DNA of 64,000 nucleotides. Origin: Cardinium endosymbiont cBtQ1 of Bemisia tabaci (GTDB taxonomy: Bacteria; Bacteroidota; Bacteroidia; Cytophagales; Amoebophilaceae). The position numbers and the translations under genes were made by a program. The DNA is taken from assembly GCF_000689375.1 (NCBI RefSeq), contig NZ_CBQZ010000001.1:547946-611945 (forward strand). The letters are read 5' to 3'. Positions 58,685 through 64,000 of the stretch are shown here, in pieces; position 1 is the first letter of the stretch; every line of letters begins with the position of its first letter. The notes under the pieces were generated by a model. It was not told the DNA's origin, searched no databases, and saw only the letters and a program-made list of their open reading frames with translations.

Positions 58685-58936
58685 AACAAAAAATGGGCGC
58701 TTATGATAAATATATTAAAATATGTTTATCTATTTTGAGCATATGGGTATGTTACGAAAAAGTACCTGTTTATAAAAAATTTGATATACTAAAGAGACTT
58801 TACAGCTGACCTACAGGATAGCATTTTTTCAGGCCCCACGGCGGGCTAAGTCTTTTTAGCTAAAAGGTTTGTTTTCCATAATTTTTTAGAATCGGCTTGA
58901 TTTTTTTCAAGCAAAAAGTACCCTATAAGTGTGATC
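58685..58936. other. Spacer between tRNA-Thr and rplS
   Basis: 252 bp downstream of rplS and upstream of the tRNA. It holds a short hairpin (GCTTGA / TCAAGC, about 58897-58914) that may end the rplS transcript, but there is no clear T tract. Confidence 0.3.
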
Positions 58937-59293
58937 TTACCTAAGTTCTTTAATACGGGCTGCTTTGCCTTGTTTCCCCCGTAGATAATAAATTCTAGCC
59001 CTACGGACACGGCCTTTTCTTTTTACTTCTATTTTCTCAATATTTGGACAAAGCAAAGGGAAGATACGCTCTACCCCCACTTCCTTAGATACTTTACGTA
59101 CGGTAAAAGTTTCCCCATTCGTGTTAGGGTTTTTGCGTTGAATAACCGCACCTTGAAATTGTTGAATACGAACTTTATTGCCTTCTTGTATTTTTACATG
59201 TACATTGATGGTATCACCAGCCTTAAAATTAGGGAATTTGCGGGCGGGCTGGGGATTACATATGGCTTCAACGTATTTTATTAACTGATGCAT
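58937..59293 (-). CDS. rplS: 50S ribosomal protein L19
   Basis: 118 residues: [20 protein letters not shown], then [14 protein letters not shown] and [21 protein letters not shown], ending [19 protein letters not shown], all L19 motifs. A TACCTTTG on the minus strand (59326-59333) is a good -7 box just upstream. It is divergent from lepA, so the 132-bp gap holds two promoters. Confidence 0.96.
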   Translation of the reverse strand: MHQLIKYVEAICNPQPARKFPNFKAGDTINVHVKIQEGNKVRIQQFQGAVIQRKNPNTNGETFTVRKVSKEVGVERIFPLLCPNIEKIEVKRKGRVRRARIYYLRGKQGKAARIKELR

Positions 59294-59425
59294 AATAGGG
59301 TTAGAAAATTATATAAATATTAATGCAAAGGTAATACTATTTTTTTAAATTCCGTACCTTGCAATAGTGTAAAGGGGCAAGTCTGAAATCGATTTAGCCT
59401 TTTTATTTTCACTCAAACAAGTTTA

Positions 59426-61225
59426 ATGAAAAATATTCGAAATTTTTGCATCATTGCACACATTGACCATGGCAAGAGCACCTTGGCAGACCGTTTATTA
59501 GAAGCCACTAAAACGGTTGGCCTACGCGATCAAAAAAATCAAGTTCTAGACAATATGGATCTAGAGCGTGAACGGGGCATCACCATTAAAAGCCATGCGA
59601 TCCAAATGGCTTATGCATATAAGGGTGAATCCTACCTCCTCCATTTGATTGATACACCAGGACATGTAGACTTTACCTATGAAGTTTCGCGCTCTATTGC
59701 GGCATGTGAGGGGGCCCTGCTAGTAGTTGATGCCGCACAGGGGGTTGAAGCGCAAACCATTTCTAATCTATATCTGGCCTTGGCGCAAAACCTTACCATT
59801 ATTCCTGTATTGAATAAGGTGGATTTGCCAGGGGCCATGCCAGAAGAGGTAAAAGAGCAAATCATAGAGCTTATAGGATGCGATCGAGATGAAATTCTTT
59901 CTGTTAGCGCCAAGCAAGGTATGGGCATTGATGCTCTACTAGAAACGGTAATTACCCGTATACCTGCACCTAAAACAGATCCTAAAGCTCCTCTGCAAGC
60001 AATGATTTTTGATTCACTGTACAATAGTTTTCGTGGTGTAGAGGTCTATTTTCGGATTTTTAATGGAACGATTCAGCCAGGAGACCAAATTCAGTGCATT
60101 AGTACAGGAATAGATTATAAAGTCGAAGAGGTAGGCATTTTAAAATTGCAACAAATCCCCCAACCATTTTTGGCAGCAGGCCATGTAGGCTATATGATTG
60201 CGGCCATTAAAAATGCAAGTGAAGTAAAAGTGGGCGATACGATTACCCATGTAGATAAAGCTGGCCGTCCAGTAGGGGCCATGATTAAAGGATTTGAAGC
60301 AGTAAAACCTATGGTTTTTGCAGGCATCTATCCAGTCGATAGCACGGAATATGAGCCATTACGAGATGCTATGGAAAAGCTAAAATTAAATGATGCTGCA
60401 CTGATTTGGGAACCAGAGAGCTCCGCGGCTTTAGGGTTTGGTTTTAGGTGTGGTTTCTTAGGGATGCTCCATATGGAGATTATCCAAGAACGACTAGAAA
60501 AAGAGTTTAATATCACCATTATCACTACAGTTCCGTCGGTACAGTTTCATGTAATAGACGCAAAAGGGCAACGAATAGAGGTACAAGCACCTGCAGATAT
60601 GCCTGACCCCAATACCATTGATCGGATTGAAGAACCACTTATCAAAGCTCAAATCATCACAAAGTCAGAATTTTTAGGTGGAATTATAAAACTTTGTATG
60701 GATCGAAGAGGGATTCTAAAAAATCAACTTTATCTAACAACTGACCGGGTAGAACTTACTTTTGAATTACCCCTAGCAGAAGTGGTCTTTGACTTTTTTG
60801 ATAAACTTAAAACGATTTCACGTGGTTACGCTTCTTTAGATTATGAATTAAGTAGGTTTGCCAATGCAGACTTGGTAAAATTAGATATCCTATTGCACAA
60901 CGAAAAAGTAGATGCCCTTTCGGCTATTGTACATAGATCAAGTGCCTATGAACGGGGTAAAGTCTTGTGTAAAAAGCTTAAAGAAATTATTCCTAGACAT
61001 ATGTTTGAAGTAAGCATTCAAGCAACTATTGGTACAAAAATCATTGCTAGAGAAACAGTAAAATCTTTACGAAAAAATGTGATTGCTAAGTGCTATGGTG
61101 GTGATATTTCACGAAAAAGGAAACTTTTAGAGAAACAAAAAAAAGGTAAAAAACGAATGAAACAAGTAGGTTCAGTAGAAATTCCACAAGAGGCTTTTAT
61201 GGCAGTATTAAAATTAGATGATTAA
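59426..61225 (+). CDS. lepA: Elongation factor 4 (LepA)
   Basis: LepA is a ribosomal GTPase that back-translocates or aids stalled ribosomes. The 599-residue protein has G1 AHIDHGKS at 11-18, the switch [24 protein letters not shown] motifs, EF-G-like domains II, III and V, and the LepA-specific C-terminal domain with a basic end ([20 protein letters not shown]). Intact. Confidence 0.97.
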   Translation: MKNIRNFCIIAHIDHGKSTLADRLLEATKTVGLRDQKNQVLDNMDLERERGITIKSHAIQMAYAYKGESYLLHLIDTPGHVDFTYEVSRSIAACEGALLVVDAAQGVEAQTISNLYLALAQNLTIIPVLNKVDLPGAMPEEVKEQIIELIGCDRDEILSVSAKQGMGIDALLETVITRIPAPKTDPKAPLQAMIFDSLYNSFRGVEVYFRIFNGTIQPGDQIQCISTGIDYKVEEVGILKLQQIPQPFLAAGHVGYMIAAIKNASEVKVGDTITHVDKAGRPVGAMIKGFEAVKPMVFAGIYPVDSTEYEPLRDAMEKLKLNDAALIWEPESSAALGFGFRCGFLGMLHMEIIQERLEKEFNITIITTVPSVQFHVIDAKGQRIEVQAPADMPDPNTIDRIEEPLIKAQIITKSEFLGGIIKLCMDRRGILKNQLYLTTDRVELTFELPLAEVVFDFFDKLKTISRGYASLDYELSRFANADLVKLDILLHNEKVDALSAIVHRSSAYERGKVLCKKLKEIIPRHMFEVSIQATIGTKIIARETVKSLRKNVIAKCYGGDISRKRKLLEKQKKGKKRMKQVGSVEIPQEAFMAVLKLDD

Positions 61226-61247
61226 AGCACAGTAGCGTATTATTTTC

Positions 61248-61523
61248 GGCTCTGTTGCGTCTGTCGTTGATTTTGTATAGTGCTTTCTTTTGTCTTAAAA
61301 TTTGGTATTATGCAGCCATAAGCTTACCGAAGTTCTCAAAAGTAGATGGTTGTTTTTTAGATCCGATTATTTTTCCTTTTAGTTTGACGTAAGTTTCATC
61401 CATTCTCCAACTATTACCAACTGGTCGTTTCCTTTTTCTTACTTCCTGATCTATCAGTGGAACACATTTAATAACCCATCTTTGTAAAGTAGAGTCATCA
61501 ATCTTTGCGCCTCTGATATACAT
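61248..61523 (-). mobile_element. IS6-like relic with internal deletion
   Basis: It keeps the terminus at 61248 (GGCTCTGTTGCGTCTG), the transposase C-terminal end (KKQPSTFENFGKLMAA) and the N-terminal DDE region (RMDETYVKLKG), but about 100 residues between them are deleted. Related to IS-B at about 80% by eye in the overlapping part, but a separate lineage. Confidence 0.75.
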
Positions 61524-61687
61524 CTCACATTCCGCATCAGCATTCTATTTTAAATTAGATTAAAAATTTGTAAGATATTAGGCTTAAATTTCATTTGTTT
61601 ATTCTATGAGTATTTGGTAATGTTACAAGAAGATCAAATTGTAGGGATCTTAGTACTAGATCATTTAGTTGTCATTTCCAGTGTAAA
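61524..61687. other. Unassigned spacer between IS relics
   Basis: About 160 bp of AT-rich sequence with no feature I can name. Confidence 0.3.
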
Positions 61688-61828
61688 AACGTGAGTTCTG
61701 GATTAGACAGTAAAAAAAGGATTTAAAAAAGCTCCTTTGTGTTTTAAATTTGAGGGATTGAAAAATAACCATAAAAACCAAAGGAGCCACTTATGAATCT
61801 ATCAAAATTAGTTGAAATATATTACGTT
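61688..61828 (+). mobile_element. IS982-type 5' fragment
   Basis: Begins ACGTGAGTTCTGGATTAG, keeps the leader with CAAAGGAGCC and the first 11 codons of the transposase (MNLSKLVEIYY), and is cut by IS-D at 61829. Its sequence is intermediate between IS-C1 and IS-C2. Confidence 0.8.
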
Positions 61829-63114
61829 GAGACCGTTGCAATAGGTTTTTAGATTTTAGTATAAAAAAGTAATTGTTAATTTTATTAAAAGTTTAACTTG
61901 TAATTATTGTTTAGGTTTTGTAATAAAAATTTTATGATATTATTATGTCAATCAAAGTGAGCGGTCAGTTAAGTTTATCAGATATATCAGCTAGTCGTCG
62001 TAAATGCAAGCATACTTTTTTGATCAAATCAATAATCTGATTAACTGGTCATTAGTAGAAAAAGAACTGCGTATTTATTATCCTAAAGGTTTACGTTTAT
62101 CAGGCAAGCCTGCTTATAGTCCCCTTCTTTTGTTTAAAATGCTATTGCTTGAGCAGTGGTATGGGTTGAGCGATTACCAAGTCGAAGAGGAAGTAAATGA
62201 TCGTATTACTTTTAGCAGGTTTTTGTGGTATATCGATGGATAATTCCGTACCAGATCATAGTGTATTAAGCAGATTTAGGACTGCTCTTACAGAAAAGAA
62301 AGCTTTAGATAGATTGTTAAAAATCATAAATGATCAACTATCTAACCATGGTGTTCTGGTTCAGCATGGTGCAGTTATTGACGCCTCTATCCCCCCTACT
62401 CCTAGACGTCCCAAAGGTAAAAAGAGCTATGATTTGCGTGAGGATGGTACTATATCGGTATCTCATAGTTATACAAAAAGGGGTAGATCCAGAAGCTAGT
62501 TGGACCAAAAAAGGTCATAATCTTTACTATGGGTATAAACGACATGTCCTTATAGAAAGTAAAGAAGGTTTAGTTCTGGCAGTCACGACTACAAAAGCAT
62601 CTAGTCATGATGGTGCCCATTTACCTATATTATTGGATAAAGTATCTCTAAAAGCAGGAAGCAGGCTCTATGGAGATAAAGGCTATAGCGGTTTGCCCAA
62701 CGAAACTTTACTAAAAAACAAGAAATTAAAATCAGCTATTCAAAAGAAAGGTAATAGAAATCATCCCTTATCACCTGCTGCTAAACGTTTTAATAAATTT
62801 GTATCTAAGACGCGCTATAAAGTAGAAAGAGTATTTGGAAGTATTAAGAGGTGGTTCCGTAGTTCAGGAGCTAGGTATATAGGCCTTGATAAAACCCATA
62901 AGCAACATGTTATGGAATCTATAGCCTATAATTTATATAGAGCTCCAAATATCATTTTAAAGGGTTTTTAGGGGGATGGTATATCTAAAATATACAAATA
63001 TTAACTTGAAAATCAATAAATAATGAAATTTATGCATCCTTAACCATAAAAACTACAAAAAATAACACTAGAAACTTATCAAAAATTATAATAACTATCT
63101 ATAACAACGGTCTC
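61829..63114 (+). mobile_element. IS-D (IS5-like) element, complete length
   Basis: 1286 bp with inverted ends GAGACCGTTGCAATAG and CAACGGTCTC. It carries one transposase, broken by two +1 insertions in homopolymers (five T at 62219, five A before GGGG at 62475). No convincing target duplication beyond a few bases. Confidence 0.88.
62004..62971 (+). pseudogene. IS5-family transposase (IS-D), two frameshifts
   Basis: Segments 62004-62243 (helix-rich N-terminus, LLLFKMLLLEQWYGLSDYQV), 62197-62499 (DNSVPDHSVLSRFRTAL, GAVIDASIPPTPRRPKG with the first Asp) and about 62475-62971 (KGHNLYYGYKRHVLIE, RLYGDKGYSGLPNE, RYKVERVFGSIKRWFR) are parts of one transposase of about 320 residues. The fragment at 13297 lacks the first inserted T, so that one is a mutation, not a programmed shift. 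Confidence 0.85.
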
Positions 63115-63189
63115 AAAGTATGTAATTAACTTAAAAGAGGTAACTAAACAGATTATAAGCTATTTTGGACCAAAAGCCATTTCTATTTA

Positions 63190-63880
63190 GTCGGCCCTGA
63201 AATATTATTTTTGAATAAATTTATTGAATGGATCTTTTTTTACAATATTTATGGTTTAGCAGGCGCTCTATTTTTCCTACCCAAGATATAGGTATAACTG
63301 GTTTTGGATTAAGAATTTTAATTATATAGGTTTTAATTTATGTGATTGTGAGTGTGTTAAGAATAACTTTCTTGTAATCAGTCGTAGGTTATGAGCAATA
63401 GCACATAAAATAACGTTAAGTTTATCTCCTAGAATACCTTTCAAATAGTTAACAGATAATTTACCATCGGATTTCATATGACCAATATGCGGTTCAATAG
63501 AAGATCTTCTTTTTATAGCTTTTTTTAGAGCAGGCGTTATTCCCCTTTTAGAACCACTTATAAATATATTACATTCATTAACAGGTATATTATTACCCCG
63601 GTAGGCTTTATCTACAAAAGCATACTTTACTTTGGTACCAGATAATTGCTCGGCTTGTAATAAACTCTTCTGCAAAGTATGGCCATCGTAAGCATTAGGA
63701 TGTATTGCTTCTGTTGAAACAATTAAACCTTTTTTATGCGTTACTGTAAATTGTACCTTGCAACCAAACTCATAAGGATGTTTAGACTTACCTTTACTTA
63801 CACAGTAGACGGATGGTTCATGGATGCTATAAATTTTATCTTTACTTTTTTTTGATTGGTTTATAAGTTTTTTACTTATA
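63190..63880 (-). mobile_element. IS-A fragment, right half missing
   Basis: From the left terminus GTCGGCCCTG, with the transposase C-terminal part (read 63675-63322: KYAFVDKAYRGNNIPVNE and SSIEPHIGHMKSDGK), to 63880, where IS-C2 was inserted after TTATA. Confidence 0.88.
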
Positions 63881-64000
63881 ACCTGAACTCTGGATTAGAT
63901 TTTCATATTTGCGTATAAAGAAGCTTCTTTGAGTTTTAAATTTAGGTGATTGAAAATTACCTCTAAAAACTAAAGGAGCCGCTTATGAATGTAGACAAAT
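63881..64000 (+). mobile_element. IS-C2 start, running off the window
   Basis: Terminus ACCTGAACTCTGGATTAG, leader with AAAGGAGCCGCTT, and the first codons of the transposase from 63985 (MNVDK). A TTATA duplication is expected beyond the window. Confidence 0.88.

Noticed and set aside
62197..62243. IS-D frame changes as programmed frameshifting
   Set aside because: The older fragment at 13297-13432 has one T fewer at the first site and reads straight through, so that shift is a mutation. The second is also a one-base homopolymer gain.

Overview
This is a low-GC, insertion-sequence-riddled chromosome segment from a Bacteroidota endosymbiont, most likely Candidatus Cardinium or a close relative in the Amoebophilaceae. 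That placement is inference. It rests on the Bacteroidota gene order rpmB-rpmG-DUF4295-ftsY, promoters of the Bacteroidota type (TTTG / TAnnTTTG), the absence of Shine-Dalgarno motifs, a contractile-injection gene set like that of Amoebophilus and Cardinium, ankyrin-type repeats, and very heavy IS load.

Layout. 1-9.7 kb: the end of a probable lipoprotein gene, uvrA, mscL and a four-gene contractile injection module (VgrG-like spike, PAAR tip, gp25-like baseplate, gp6/J-like baseplate), all on the minus strand. 9.98-14.3 kb: an island of at least seven IS or MITE pieces bracketing a gene fragment. 14.3-18.1 kb: ftsH, superoxide dismutase, tadA and a dCMP deaminase. 18.4-24.4 kb (plus strand): rpmB, rpmG, DUF4295, ftsY, rpmF, fabH, efp, accB, accC. 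24.5-33.0 kb: an ankyrin-like lipoprotein, an SSS-type symporter, a tandem IS, a TonB/ExbD/ExbB set with a SPOR protein, and a flavin-reductase-like protein. 33.4-41.6 kb: nested IS982 elements, an unlinked 16S rRNA gene, and an IS inserted in an 11-bp minisatellite. 41.6-45.3 kb: a 1209-aa fusion of a symporter, a kinase-like region and a SpoT-HD-like region. 45.4-52.0 kb: an IS256 element split by a group II intron that is itself split by an IS982, followed by further IS wreckage. 52.0-61.2 kb: ruvC, dnaX, dnaJ, grpE, an acyltransferase, tRNA-Asn, xerD/xerC, tRNA-Thr, rplS, lepA. 61.2-64 kb: IS remnants.

Names used for repeated elements: IS-A is an IS5-like element of about 1.55 kb with ends GTCGGCCCTG; IS-B is an IS6/IS240-like element of about 0.83 kb with ends GGTTCTGTCGCAT; IS-C1 and IS-C2 are two IS982-type elements of about 1.0 kb with ends ACGTCAG and ACCTGAA; IS-D is an IS5-like element of about 1.29 kb with ends GAGACCGTTG. 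Several copies keep perfect target duplications (5 bp for IS-C, 6 bp for IS-A), so they moved recently.

Housekeeping genes for translation, replication and repair, protein quality control and the first steps of fatty-acid synthesis are intact, while transposase genes are mostly frameshifted. The most interesting signals are the membrane transporter/signalling fusion, the injection module, the altered anti-Shine-Dalgarno tail of the 16S gene, a cysteine-rich N-terminal extension on GrpE, and a MITE-bracketed gene fragment. Assignments come from reading the sequence; no database search was run.
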